A stretch of 64,000 nucleotides of DNA from Brachybacterium sp. FME24 (GCF_014897705.1 NZ_JABUXV010000009.1:1-64000); one strand, 5' to 3'; positions 43,634 through 52,665 are shown, numbered from the stretch's first letter. Notes: generated by a model not told the origin, from the sequence alone. Made by a program: numbers and translations.

Positions 43634-44838
43634 GGTGACCGGTGGGCCACGCCGGGCCGAGCGGCGGCGCACGCTGACGATCCGTGCCCGGCTCACGCTC
43701 ACCTACGCGGGTCTCGTCACCGGGAGCGGCGCGGTGCTGATCGCGATCGTGTACCTGTACATGCGCTTCGTGCCCAGCTATCAGATCGCGCCCCTCAGAT
43801 CCGGTACGAGAGGGGCCACGGAATCCGGCGCGAACGGGGCCCCTGTTCCGGCCCCGATCCAGCCGACGACGCGCGGCATCTCGATCAGCAGCGCCGAGGA
43901 TTTCCTCGACAACCTGCTGGTCGCCTCGATCATCGCGCTGGCTCTGCTCGCGGTGCTGAGCGGCGCCGTCGGCTGGCTGATGGCCGGGCGCATCATCAGG
44001 CCGCTCGCCGTCATCAACGCCGCGGCGAACCGCGCTTCCTCCGGCACGCTCGACCATCGCATCGCTCTCGACGGCCCCTCCGACGAGATCCACGACCTCG
44101 CGCACACCTTCGACCGCATGCTCGCGTCGCTCGAGCGTTCGTTCGCCGCCCATCGCAGGTTCGCTGCCAACGCCTCCCACGAGCTGCGTACCCCGCTGGC
44201 CACCACCAAGACGATGATCGATGTCGCCCTCGCCGACCCCGACGCGGACCGGGCGGAGCTGCGCCGGCTGGCCGAACGGGTCGGGGAGGTCAACCGCACC
44301 AGCGTCGAGACCGTCGACGCGCTCCTCGACCTCGCCGACGCGGACTCCGGCACGGCGGTTCGCGTCCCGGTCGACCTCAGCGCCCTGGCCCACGACGTGG
44401 TGGCGGGCCTCGCCGACGAGGCGGTCGCCGCCGACGTCGACCTGACCGCCGCCGGCCCGCCCTGCGTGGCCCTGGGGGGACCCGGTCCTTCTGCGCCAGG
44501 CCGTGACCAACCTGGTGCGCAACGCGATCCGGCACAACGTGCTGGCGGGGCAGGCCACCGTGGGCGTCTCCCCGGACGCCGGCCATGCGCGCGTCACCGT
44601 CTCCAACACCGGTCCGCTGGTCCCGCGTGAGTCGCTCGACGCGCTCACCGAACCCTTCGCGCGTGGCGCAGGGCGCACGCTCATTCGCGGGTCGGGCCAC
44701 GGACTCGGCCTGCCCATCGTCGCGGCCGTCGCCACCGCGCACGACGGGGCACTCGCGCTGCACCCCAATGCGGCCGGTGGCCTCACCGTGCATCTCGACC
44801 TGCCCCGCGCTGACGTCGAACCCGAGCCGACCTCGTAG
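43626..44838 (+). pseudogene. Sensor histidine kinase, frameshifted before the ATP-binding domain
   Basis: Membrane kinase: helices near residues 22-42 and 97-120 around a sensor loop, HAMP domain, H-box FAANASHELRTPLATTKTM with the phospho-histidine. The frame breaks at a run of six G (44474-44479): with five G the text would continue GDPVLLRQAVTNLVRNAIRH, the N-box, and then GSGHGLGLPIVAAV (G-box) to the stop at 44838. As written the first frame runs on to 44630 without an ATPase domain. Either a sequencing error in the G-run, a slippage variant, or a real loss. About 403 residues if repaired. Confidence 0.85.
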
Positions 44839-44943
44839 GTTCCGCCGAATAACGAGGCCCCCGGTCGCACTCACCCCGAGCCGGTGCGTTCACCCTCCGT
44901 TCCCCACGGAGAGATACCTCCAACGCCGCCATCGGCTCTCCGG

Positions 44944-44980
44944 AAGGTCCCGGGAATCCTTGGATCTCGGCCGGGACCTT
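44944..44980. terminator. Stem-loop after the kinase gene
   Basis: AAGGTCCCGG (44944-44953) and CCGGGACCTT (44971-44980) are exact inverted arms with a 17-base loop, 105 bases after the kinase stop and before the next promoter. Confidence 0.5.
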
Positions 44981-45042
44981 TGCGCAGATCTGCCTTGCCG
45001 AAGCGCCACGGCGCGCGTGGCCGGACCGAATCCGTCGAGTAC

Positions 45043-45072
45043 TTCACAGCAGCCCATTGATCCTATAGGATC
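45043..45072 (+). promoter_or_regulatory. Promoter with overlapping GATCCTATAGGATC operator
   Basis: TTCACA (45043-45048), 17 bases, TAGGAT (45066-45071). GATCCTATAGGATC (45059-45072) is a perfect 14-base palindrome lying over the -10 box, so a bound regulator would block transcription of the gene at 45109. Confidence 0.65.
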
Positions 45073-45108
45073 CATGGTGAGATGACTTCCACGGGAAAGA
45101 GGACGACG

Positions 45109-46029
45109 ATGTTCACAGCGGAGAATTGGCCCATCGGCGCCAACATGCTGTCCTTCGGCAACACCACTCCGGACGGCACCCCCACCCTGGAGGCCCCCGC
45201 CTCCGTCTGGGCGTCGCAGCTGCGCGAGGTCAAGGCGCTCGGCGTCGACCAGATCGACCCCACCGATGCCTGGCTCCCGCTCGCCAAGCTCAGCGACGAG
45301 CGCGTCGAGGAGTTCCGCAGCGTCCTCGACGGGGAGGGCATGTCCCTCTCCTCGATCTCCATGACCCGCAACTCGGTGGTGGACGTCGACAACGGCGAGG
45401 CGAACCTCGCCGACGCACTGCGCTTCATCGAGCTCGCCCCCAGCTTCGGCGTGAGCATCGTCAACACCGGCTTCATGCAGGCCATCACCGAGGCCCAGGC
45501 CAAGGCCATCTGGTTCTGGCTCGAGGACGGCCACGTCGACGATCCGGCGCTGCGCGACCTCGCCATCGAGCGGATCCGCACCCTCGGCGACGCCGCGAAG
45601 GATCAGGGCATCCAGGTCAGCCTCGAGATGTACGAGGACACCTACGTCGGCACCGCCGACGAGGCCGTCGCCTTCGTGACCGAGGTCGATCACGAGGCCG
45701 TCGGCCTGAACCCGGACATCGGCAACCTGGTGCGCCTGCACCGCGAGGTCGAGCCCTGGGAGGACATGTTCGAGAAGGTCCTGCCGCACTCGAACTTCTG
45801 GCACATCAAGAACTACACCCGCGACTTCGACGCCGCGACCGGCGCGTACTCCTCGGCCCCGATGCCGCTGAAGTACGGCTACATCAACTACCGCAAGGTC
45901 ATCCAGCGCGCCGTCGAGGTCGGGTACACCGGGCCCTTCTGCTGCGAGCACTACGGCTCCGACTCCCTCGGCGTCATCGCCGAGAACGTGCAGTACATCA
46001 GGCAGGTGCTCGCCTCGGCCCTCGCATGA
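45109..46029 (+). CDS. Xylose-isomerase-like TIM-barrel protein
   Basis: Sugar isomerase/epimerase-like enzyme of 306 residues. The family barrel is visible with candidate ligands in VSLEMYEDTYVG (Glu), VGLNPDIGNL (Asp), NFWHIKNYTRDF (His) and FCCEHYGSD (Glu). It is larger than, and only distantly similar to, the OiaC-like protein at 36987. The reaction could be isomerisation, epimerisation or decarboxylation of a sugar acid. ATG 45109 has AAAGAGGA upstream; an in-frame ATG at 45082 lies only about four bases from the predicted transcript start. First gene of a catabolic group. Confidence 0.75.
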   Translation: MFTAENWPIGANMLSFGNTTPDGTPTLEAPASVWASQLREVKALGVDQIDPTDAWLPLAKLSDERVEEFRSVLDGEGMSLSSISMTRNSVVDVDNGEANLADALRFIELAPSFGVSIVNTGFMQAITEAQAKAIWFWLEDGHVDDPALRDLAIERIRTLGDAAKDQGIQVSLEMYEDTYVGTADEAVAFVTEVDHEAVGLNPDIGNLVRLHREVEPWEDMFEKVLPHSNFWHIKNYTRDFDAATGAYSSAPMPLKYGYINYRKVIQRAVEVGYTGPFCCEHYGSDSLGVIAENVQYIRQVLASALA

Positions 46030-46076
46030 GGCCTAGGGTCGAGACCCCCTGATTCCCTGAGGACAAAGGAGTTCTG

Positions 46077-47579
46077 ATGGATCCCATCCTGCTCATCGCG
46101 CTGCTCGTCGGCATCGCGCTCATCGTGGTCATCGTCCTGAAGACGCGTCTGGACGCGTTCTCCGGACTGCTGATCGCCTCCGTCGTGGTCGGACTGATCG
46201 CCGGGCAGTCGCTGCCCGACATCGTCGGATCCATCAAGACCGGCTTCGGCAGCACGCTGGCGTCGATCGGCATCGTGATCGGCCTGGGCGTGGCCATCGG
46301 GAAGATCCTCGAGGTCTCCGGTGCCGCCCAGGCCATCGCCATGGCGTTCCTGCGCCTGTTCGGCAAGGGCCGCGAACCCTGGGCCATGACCAGCATCGGC
46401 GCCCTGATCTCGGTGCCCGTCTTCTGCGACTCCGGCTACGTGATCATGAACCCGCTGGCCAGGGCGATCGCGAGGGTCAAGCGGTACGGCTACGCCACGC
46501 TGGGCATCGCCCTCGCCGGCGGCATGGTGATCACGCACCACTTCGTCCCGCCGACCCCCGGGCCGCTGGGAGTGGCCGGCATCCTCGGCGTCAGCGTCGG
46601 TTCGGTGATCATCACCGGCCTCGTCTTCACCGTGCTCATGATCCCGGTGGTCACCCTGTACGCGAAGTGGATCGGCCCCAAGGTCGAGCCGCTGATCGAC
46701 GCCGAGATCCAGGAGGCGGTCTACGGGGACGTGCGCGCGGACCGATCCTCGGTGGCCGTGGCCACCGGTGGCGGCAGCGGCTCAGGTGAGGCCCCCGTCG
46801 ACCTCGAGGATCTCGAGGACCCCGACCCCGAGGACGACGGGCTGGGCGAGCGCCCGGCCGGCGCCGCGCCCCACCGGGTCGGTGCCTTCATCGGTCTGCT
46901 CCCGCTGGTGGTGCCGATCGTGCTGATCGTCATGAACACCGTCGTCTCCGCGATCGACATGAATGCCCAGGGCACAGCTCTGGCGGCGGACTACGAGCCG
47001 TCCTCCTGGGCCGGACCCTTCGTGTTCATCGGCGACCCGGTGATCGCGCTGCTGATCGGCCTGGTCCTGGCCGTCTACCTCCTGCTGCCGCGCTGGACCC
47101 CGCGCACGAAGAGCCACAAGTGGCTCGCCGACGCTGCGGCCGACGCCGGTCTGATCCTGCTGATCACCGGTGCCGGCGGCGGCCTCGGCCAGGTGCTGCG
47201 CGACACCGGGATCGGCGATGCTCTCGCCGGAGCGATCAGCGGTCTCCCGCTGCCGTCGTTCCTGCTGCCGTTCCTCATCGCCTCGATCGTGCGCATCGCC
47301 CAGGGCTCCGGCACGGTCTCGATGATCACCGCGGCTTCCGTCACGGCTCCCGTGATGGCGACGATCGGGCTCGACCCGCTGGTCGCGGTCATGGCCTGCG
47401 TGGCCGGAGCCATGGTGTGCAGCTACTTCAACGATTCCTACTTCTGGGTCGTCACTCGCTTCCTCGGTCTTGAGGGAACGGCGGCACTGAAGGCGCACTC
47501 CGGACTGACCACCGTGATGTGGGCGGCGTCGATCCCGATGCTGTTCGTGCTGAGCCTCGTGCTCGGCGCGAGCGGCTGA
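46077..47579 (+). CDS. GntP-family sugar-acid permease
   Basis: Transporter of 500 residues. Conserved segments include IGLGVAIGKILEVSGAAQAI, VFCDSGYVIMNPLARAIA, VPPTPGPLGVAGILG and QGSGTVSMITAASV. It is a paralogue of the permease at 34454, but diverged. An acidic, glycine-rich insertion (about residues 222-260, with DLEDLEDPDPEDDG) sits in the central cytoplasmic loop. It should import the acid used by this cluster. AAAGGAG precedes ATG 46077, 47 bases after the isomerase stop. Confidence 0.87.
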   Translation: MDPILLIALLVGIALIVVIVLKTRLDAFSGLLIASVVVGLIAGQSLPDIVGSIKTGFGSTLASIGIVIGLGVAIGKILEVSGAAQAIAMAFLRLFGKGREPWAMTSIGALISVPVFCDSGYVIMNPLARAIARVKRYGYATLGIALAGGMVITHHFVPPTPGPLGVAGILGVSVGSVIITGLVFTVLMIPVVTLYAKWIGPKVEPLIDAEIQEAVYGDVRADRSSVAVATGGGSGSGEAPVDLEDLEDPDPEDDGLGERPAGAAPHRVGAFIGLLPLVVPIVLIVMNTVVSAIDMNAQGTALAADYEPSSWAGPFVFIGDPVIALLIGLVLAVYLLLPRWTPRTKSHKWLADAAADAGLILLITGAGGGLGQVLRDTGIGDALAGAISGLPLPSFLLPFLIASIVRIAQGSGTVSMITAASVTAPVMATIGLDPLVAVMACVAGAMVCSYFNDSYFWVVTRFLGLEGTAALKAHSGLTTVMWAASIPMLFVLSLVLGASG

Positions 47580-47592
47580 CGGGTCGACTCGC

Positions 47593-47626
47593 CGGCGCCC
47601 GACGGCGGACACCTCGTCGGGCGCCG
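47593..47626. terminator. Stem-loop between permease and SDR genes
   Basis: Exact 12-base arms (47593-47604, 47615-47626) with a 10-base loop. It may partially end the two-gene transcript 45109-47579 or protect its 3' end. Confidence 0.6.
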
Positions 47627-47680
47627 CCCCGCATCACTTCACGAATCACCCCACGAATCCCACCACGAACGGAGATCACG

Positions 47681-48484
47681 ATGACCCTCGAGATCCAGAG
47701 GATCCAGCCCTTCCCCGACGAGCGCACCGCGATCGTCACCGGCGCCGGCGCCGAGCGCGGCATCGGCCGCAAGGTCGTCCGCAAGCTCGTCTCCGAGGGC
47801 TGGAGCGTTGTCGCGGCCGACATCGACGGCGCCGCCACCGAAGCCTTCGCCGCCGAGCTGACGGCCGAGATCCCCGCCGAGAGCGGCCTGAAGGTCCTCG
47901 GCGTCGGCGTCGACATCTCCGACCAGGCCGCCGTGGATGCGGCGTTCGAGCGCATCGACGCGGAGATGCCGCCGATCGCCGCTCTGGTGAACCTCGCCGG
48001 CATCCCCAGCCCTCACTCGATCCTCAAGATCACCTCCGAGATCTGGGACAAGGTCATGAACGTCAACGGCAAGGGCACCCTGCTGATGATCCAGGCCGCG
48101 GCCAAGCGCATGATCGACGGCGGCTTCGGCGGTCGCATCGTGAACACCGCCTCGATCACCGCGCTCGACGGCGGCGGCACCTTCTCCAAGACCGGCTACG
48201 CCGCGGCGAAGGCCGCCGTGCAGGGGCTGACCCGTGGCGCCGCGCGCGAGCTGGGCGAGTACGGCATCACCGCGAACGTGATCCTGCCCGGCCCGATCGA
48301 CACCGACATCATGGGCGGCACCCTCACCGACGACCGCAAGGTCGGCATGTCGGCCAACATCCCGCTGCACCGCGTGGGCCAGCCCGAGGAGGTCGCCGGC
48401 CTGATCAACTTCCTGGTCAGCGAGGACTCGAGCTACGTCAACGGCACCTCGATCAGCGTCGATGGCGGCAAGCACATGCACTGA
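47681..48484 (+). CDS. Short-chain dehydrogenase/reductase
   Basis: SDR of 267 residues. Cofactor loop TGAGAERGIGR (about 19-29), N-x-A-G as VNLAGIPSP, catalytic Ser in NTASITALDGGG, and Y-x-x-x-K in GYAAAKAAV; the C-terminus SVDGGKHM is typical. E-R-G-I-G-R replaces the usual T-x-x-x-G-I-G spacing, a feature it shares with the SDR at 51073, to which it is clearly related. Substrate unknown, presumably a hydroxy acid or sugar acid of this cluster. GGAGATCACG precedes ATG 47681. Confidence 0.85.
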   Translation: MTLEIQRIQPFPDERTAIVTGAGAERGIGRKVVRKLVSEGWSVVAADIDGAATEAFAAELTAEIPAESGLKVLGVGVDISDQAAVDAAFERIDAEMPPIAALVNLAGIPSPHSILKITSEIWDKVMNVNGKGTLLMIQAAAKRMIDGGFGGRIVNTASITALDGGGTFSKTGYAAAKAAVQGLTRGAARELGEYGITANVILPGPIDTDIMGGTLTDDRKVGMSANIPLHRVGQPEEVAGLINFLVSEDSSYVNGTSISVDGGKHMH

Positions 48485-48492
48485 GACGCGCC

Positions 48493-48518
48493 GGCCCCGG
48501 GGCGAGCGTCCCGGGGCC
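48493..48518. terminator. Stem-loop after the SDR gene
   Basis: GGCCCCGGG (48493-48501) and CCCGGGGCC (48510-48518) pair exactly around an 8-base loop. Behind it, up to 48692, lies GC-rich text with irregular repeats of CCCGCTGCA and CCGCAGGA and no gene. Confidence 0.55.
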
Positions 48519-48692
48519 CCGTCGTCCGTGCGTCGTGTCGTCGCATGTCCCGCTGCACCGCGCAGCACCACGCATCCCGCTGCACCTCCGGTCCCGCTGC
48601 ATCGCCCGTCCCACCGCACCGCAGGACCAGGAACGCCGCAGGATCCGCCCCACCGCAGGAACCGCCACACCGCACTCACAGGAGAGCCCCCT

Positions 48693-49976
48693 ATGGCCGA
48701 CTCGACACTGTCCGGAGCCCTCGAATTCGCGAAGATGCTCGCCGCCGGCGGATTCCGCCTGGACCCGATGGAATCCGCCCCGTCCATCGAGGACATCCGG
48801 CTGCTCGCGAAGAAGCGCCTGCCCACGATGGCCTTCGACATCGTCGACGGGGCCTCCAACCACGAGGTCACCCTCGATGCGAATACCCGTGACCTGCGCG
48901 AGGTGCGCTTCCGCCCCCGTTGGATGACCGACATCTCCACGATCGACGTCACGACCTCGGTCGACGGGAAGGACCTGCAGCGCCCCTACGTGCTCGGGCC
49001 CCTGGGCCTGCAGCGGATGATCGGCGGCGAAGGCGAGCTGGGCGCGGTGCGCGCAGCGGGGAAGGCGAACATCCCCTTCACCATCTCCACCGCCTCGAAC
49101 TGGGCGATGGAGGAGCTCGCGGACCAGGCCACCGGGCCGCTCTGGTACCAGCTGTACATGTACAAGAGCCCGAAGATCGTCTCCAACCTCATCGCCCGCG
49201 CGAAGGCCATCGGCGCCGAGGCGCTCGTAGTGACCGTCGACGTGCCGCTGAACGGCAAGCGGTACCGCGACCACCGCAACGGGATGTCGATCCCCCCGAA
49301 GATCACCCCGCGCAACGCGGTGCAGGCGGTACGGCACCTCAACTGGACCCGCGCCATCATGAAGCCCCCGGCCATCGGCTTCCGCAACCTCGCCGGCGAG
49401 GTCCAGGGCAACAACGCCGTCTCCCATCAGGAGTTCGTGAAGCGCTACCTCACGAATCTCACCCTCACCTGGGCGGACATCGAGGACGTACGGCGCCAGT
49501 GGGACGGGCCCGTGTACATCAAGGGCATCCTCACGCCGGAGGACGCCATGCGCGCCCGCAGGGCCGGGGCCGACGGCATCTACGTCTCCAACCACGGTGG
49601 CCGCCAGCTGGACTCCTCGCCCAGCACGATCAGCGTGCTGCCCTCCATCGTGGATGCGGTGGGAGAGGACATGACCGTCGTGTTCGACTCCGGTGTGCGC
49701 ACCGGCGACGACATCGCCAAGGCCCTCGCCGTCGGCGCCGACCTGGTCTCCATCGGCCGGGCCTGGGGCTACGGCAACGCCGCCGGGGGCGAGAAGGGCG
49801 TGCTGCGCGTGCTCGACATCCTCGACGAGGAGCTCGAGCTGGCCATGGGGCAGCTGGGCGCGACCAGCATCGACGCACTCGACCGCAGCTTCGTCGACTA
49901 CCCGGAGGCCTGGCACGGCGTGGGCCTGCACCGCGAACCCGAACCCACCGAACCCACCGAGGAGCCCCTGCGATGA
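48693..49976 (+). CDS. FMN-dependent alpha-hydroxy-acid dehydrogenase/oxidase
   Basis: TIM-barrel flavoprotein of 427 residues in the lactate/glycolate/mandelate oxidase family. The base His301 is in SNHGGRQLDSSPS, the substrate arginine follows (GGRQ), and FMN-binding residues are in FDSGVRTGDDIAKAL and SIGRAWGYG. It should oxidise an L-2-hydroxy acid to a 2-oxo acid; oxidase versus quinone-linked dehydrogenase cannot be decided. AGGAGAG precedes ATG 48693. It overlaps the next gene by four bases. Confidence 0.9.
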   Translation: MADSTLSGALEFAKMLAAGGFRLDPMESAPSIEDIRLLAKKRLPTMAFDIVDGASNHEVTLDANTRDLREVRFRPRWMTDISTIDVTTSVDGKDLQRPYVLGPLGLQRMIGGEGELGAVRAAGKANIPFTISTASNWAMEELADQATGPLWYQLYMYKSPKIVSNLIARAKAIGAEALVVTVDVPLNGKRYRDHRNGMSIPPKITPRNAVQAVRHLNWTRAIMKPPAIGFRNLAGEVQGNNAVSHQEFVKRYLTNLTLTWADIEDVRRQWDGPVYIKGILTPEDAMRARRAGADGIYVSNHGGRQLDSSPSTISVLPSIVDAVGEDMTVVFDSGVRTGDDIAKALAVGADLVSIGRAWGYGNAAGGEKGVLRVLDILDEELELAMGQLGATSIDALDRSFVDYPEAWHGVGLHREPEPTEPTEEPLR

Positions 49977-51076
49977 GCACCCCCTGGAAGCTCGCCGTCA
50001 CCGCCGACTACGGACACGACGACGGCTCCACGATCTACGGCGACATCGGTCTGGACACGCTCGCCGAACACGGCATCGAGTGGTCCCTGGTCGGCGAAGC
50101 GGGCCGGGACCTGCGTGCCGAGGAGCTCGAGGGCTACGACGCCCTCCTGCTGCTGAGCGGCACGCCCTTCGGCGCCGAGCAGCTCGAGGGGGTCACGACT
50201 CTCCAGCACGTCGCCCGCTTCGGGGCCGGCTTCGACTCCGTGGACCTCGCCGCCTGCGACGCCGCAGGCATCACCGTCACCAATGCCCCCACCGGGCTGC
50301 GGGTGCCGATGGCCCACACCGCGCTGACCTTCCTGTTCGCCCTCGCCCACTCCCTGCTGCCCAAGGACCGTCTGGTCCGCGAGGCCGACTGGGGCCGCAA
50401 GGCCGAGTACCGCGGCCCGGGCCTGGCCACCGCGACGATCGGCATGATCGGTCTGGGCGGCATCGGCCAGGAGACCGTGCGCCAGCTGCGCGCCCTGGAC
50501 CTCGAGGTCATCGCCTGGAACCGCTCCCCGCGGCCCGAGTTCTGCGCCGAGGTGGGGGTGGAGCAGCTCGAGCTCGACGAGGTGATCGCCCGCAGCGACT
50601 ACCTGATCGTCACCGTGGCGGCGAACTCCGAGACCCGCCACCTGATCGGGCAGCGGGAGCTGGAACTGATGAAGGACACCGCGTTCTTCATCAATATCGC
50701 CCGGGGCGCCGTGGTCGACGAGCCTGCGCTGATCACCGCCCTGCAGGACGGCACCATCGCCGGCGCCGGCCTGGACGTGTTCGAGGTGGAGCCGCTGCCG
50801 GCCGACAGCCCGCTGATCGCGCTGGAGAACGTGGTCCTGGCCCCGCACTCACTGTGCTGGACCGCGGACTTCGCCGCCGCCACCGGCGCCGAGGTGCTCG
50901 GCGAGGTCGCCGCGGTCGCGAGCGGCAGCACCCCGCGCAACGTCGTCAATGCGCCGCGCCCGGTCGCGGAGACGTTTCCTCCGACGACGGATCACGCTGC
51001 GGCAACGGCCGACGCACCCGGTCCCGGAGTCGCTCAGGACTCCGACGCGTCCACCACCGGGCAGGCGCGAGGATGA
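49973..51076 (+). CDS. D-2-hydroxyacid dehydrogenase (PGDH-like)
   Basis: NAD-dependent enzyme of 367 residues. NAD loop GLGGIGQETVRQL (about 160-172), catalytic Arg in NIARGAVVDE, Glu in FEVEPLP and His in LAPHSLCW. The last 45 residues, after PRNVVNAPRPV, are Ala/Pro/Thr-rich, look disordered, and exceed the usual family length. It reduces a 2-oxo acid or oxidises a D-2-hydroxy acid. Together with the FMN enzyme upstream it could invert the hydroxy-acid configuration through the 2-oxo acid. ATGA overlaps at both ends. Confidence 0.87.
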   Translation: MSTPWKLAVTADYGHDDGSTIYGDIGLDTLAEHGIEWSLVGEAGRDLRAEELEGYDALLLLSGTPFGAEQLEGVTTLQHVARFGAGFDSVDLAACDAAGITVTNAPTGLRVPMAHTALTFLFALAHSLLPKDRLVREADWGRKAEYRGPGLATATIGMIGLGGIGQETVRQLRALDLEVIAWNRSPRPEFCAEVGVEQLELDEVIARSDYLIVTVAANSETRHLIGQRELELMKDTAFFINIARGAVVDEPALITALQDGTIAGAGLDVFEVEPLPADSPLIALENVVLAPHSLCWTADFAAATGAEVLGEVAAVASGSTPRNVVNAPRPVAETFPPTTDHAAATADAPGPGVAQDSDASTTGQARG

Positions 51077-51867
51077 CCGAGCGCTCCGCGGCCGACGAGG
51101 CCCGCATCGGCGAGCTGACCGCCGTCGTCACCGGGGCGGCCTCCGAGCGCGGCATCGGCCGCGGGGTGGCGCTGCGCCTGGCGAGGCAGGGCCGACCGGT
51201 GGCACTGCTGGACCTCGACCCCGTCGGGCTCGAGTCCGCTGCCGCGGAAGCGCGCGCCGCCGGCGCGAGCCACGTGCTCACCGCGCAGGTGGACGTGTCC
51301 GACCAGGCGAGCGTCGACGCCGCGATCACGGCCATCGAACGGGACCCCGCAGCCCCGCCGATCGGGGCCCTGGTCAGCTGCGCCGGCATCGCCGACCCGA
51401 CGCCGTTCCTGGAGATGACCAGCCAGAACTTCCTGCGCACGCTCTCGATCAACACCCTGGGCACCTTCCACCTCGCGCAGCGGGTGCTGCCGGGGATGCT
51501 CGAGCAGGGCCTGGGCCGGATCGTCGCGATGAGCTCGACCGCCGCGCAGGACGGCGGCGGGAACTTCTCGACCTCCGCCTACGCCGCCTCCAAGGCCGGC
51601 GTGGAAGGACTGATCCGCGGTCTCGCGAAGGAGACCGCCGGCACCGGCGTCACCACCGCCGCGATCGCCCCGGCCAACATCGACACCGACATCATGGGCG
51701 GCCGCCTCGAAGGGGAGCGGCGCGAGCAGTTCGTCGCCCGCACCCCGGTGGGCCGCCTCGGCACCGTCGAGGAGCTCGGCGAGCTGGTCGCCTTCCTCGT
51801 CGGCCCCCACGGAGGGTTCACCACCGGCTCCACCTACAACCTCAACGGCGGCCTGCGGGTCGGCTGA
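51073..51867 (+). CDS. Short-chain dehydrogenase/reductase, paralogue of the 47681 gene
   Basis: SDR of 264 residues. TGAASERGIGRGVALRL (cofactor loop), SCAGIADP, Ser in AMSSTAAQDGGG, and YAASKAG (Y-x-x-x-K). It shares with the SDR at 47681 the E-R-G-I-G-R loop, the DVSDQA-V-D-A-A segment and the DTDIMGG stretch before the substrate lid, which marks the two as a recent pair or successive enzymes on similar substrates. ATG overlaps the previous stop (ATGA). Last gene of the plus-strand group; it converges on the GntR gene. Confidence 0.86.
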   Translation: MTERSAADEARIGELTAVVTGAASERGIGRGVALRLARQGRPVALLDLDPVGLESAAAEARAAGASHVLTAQVDVSDQASVDAAITAIERDPAAPPIGALVSCAGIADPTPFLEMTSQNFLRTLSINTLGTFHLAQRVLPGMLEQGLGRIVAMSSTAAQDGGGNFSTSAYAASKAGVEGLIRGLAKETAGTGVTTAAIAPANIDTDIMGGRLEGERREQFVARTPVGRLGTVEELGELVAFLVGPHGGFTTGSTYNLNGGLRVG

Positions 51868-51945
51868 GCGAGCTGGCGGCAGGCCCCGCCCGCGCACTCC
51901 CCGCGCCGTTCCGGCCCAGGCGGCGCTCCGTCGCCGAGGGGCGCG

Positions 51946-52665
51946 TCAGCGCAGGCGGGAGCGGGCGTCGCGGGGGCGCTCGACGGGAACGCTGCTCGTG
52001 GCCGAGAAGCTCTCGGACAGGCGAGTGAAGGCACCCAGGAGATGAGCGCGCATAGCCGTTTCCGCGGCGTCCGGGTCGCGGGCCTCGATGGCCCGGACGA
52101 TCGCCTCGTGCTCGATGTCGGTCTGACGGCCCTCGCCATCAACCTGGAAGAGCCGGAAGACGTGCACGTGGGCGTGCAGTCGCTCGAAGGTGGTCGACAG
52201 CAGCGAGTTGCCCGAGGCCTCGATGATCAGCGCATGGAACCGGCGGTCCCCGACCGCGCGCTGCGCCTGCGCCGCCCGCCCGCTGCCCCGCAGGGAGTCC
52301 AGGATCTCGAGTTCCTCCCGCATTCGCGGCGCGGGATTCGTCAGTCGCGCCGTCGCGGACTCGCGCGCCGCCCACGGCTCCAGCAGCAGACGCACCTCGA
52401 ACAGCGCCACCAGGCCGTCGTGGTCGATCAGCGAGGTGACGTCGTATCCGCGGGACGCGGAGCGCACCACCAGGTCGTCTCCCTCGAGCCGGTGCAGGGC
52501 CTCGCGCACAGGGGTCTGGGACACGTCGAGCCGAGCGGCCTCGCCCGCGATCGAGATCCTCGCGCCGGGCTCGAGATCATGCTGGATGATGCGGGTGCGC
52601 AGCGCCTCGTACACGCTCTCCGAACCCTGAGGCGACGATGGTGGGACAGGTTCCTTCTCGACCAC
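51946..52665 (-). CDS. GntR-family regulator, FCD subfamily
   Basis: Regulator of 239 residues. Winged helix: SVYEALRTRIIQHDLEPGAR then EAARLDVSQTPVREALHRL; FCD domain with candidate ligands D-x-x-F-H (VGDRRFHALIIEASGN) and later H in IEHEAIVRAIE. GTG 52665 has AGGAAGGA upstream. It lies 71 bases behind the TRAP permease gene in the same direction, so it probably controls the TRAP operon and maybe the converging sugar-acid cluster. Confidence 0.87.
   Translation of the reverse strand: MVEKEPVPPSSPQGSESVYEALRTRIIQHDLEPGARISIAGEAARLDVSQTPVREALHRLEGDDLVVRSASRGYDVTSLIDHDGLVALFEVRLLLEPWAARESATARLTNPAPRMREELEILDSLRGSGRAAQAQRAVGDRRFHALIIEASGNSLLSTTFERLHAHVHVFRLFQVDGEGRQTDIEHEAIVRAIEARDPDAAETAMRAHLLGAFTRLSESFSATSSVPVERPRDARSRLR

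Noticed and set aside
44503..44838. Independent small ATPase-domain gene downstream of the kinase
   Set aside because: It begins exactly where the kinase N-box should continue, in the +1 frame after a G6 run, so it is the displaced C-terminus.
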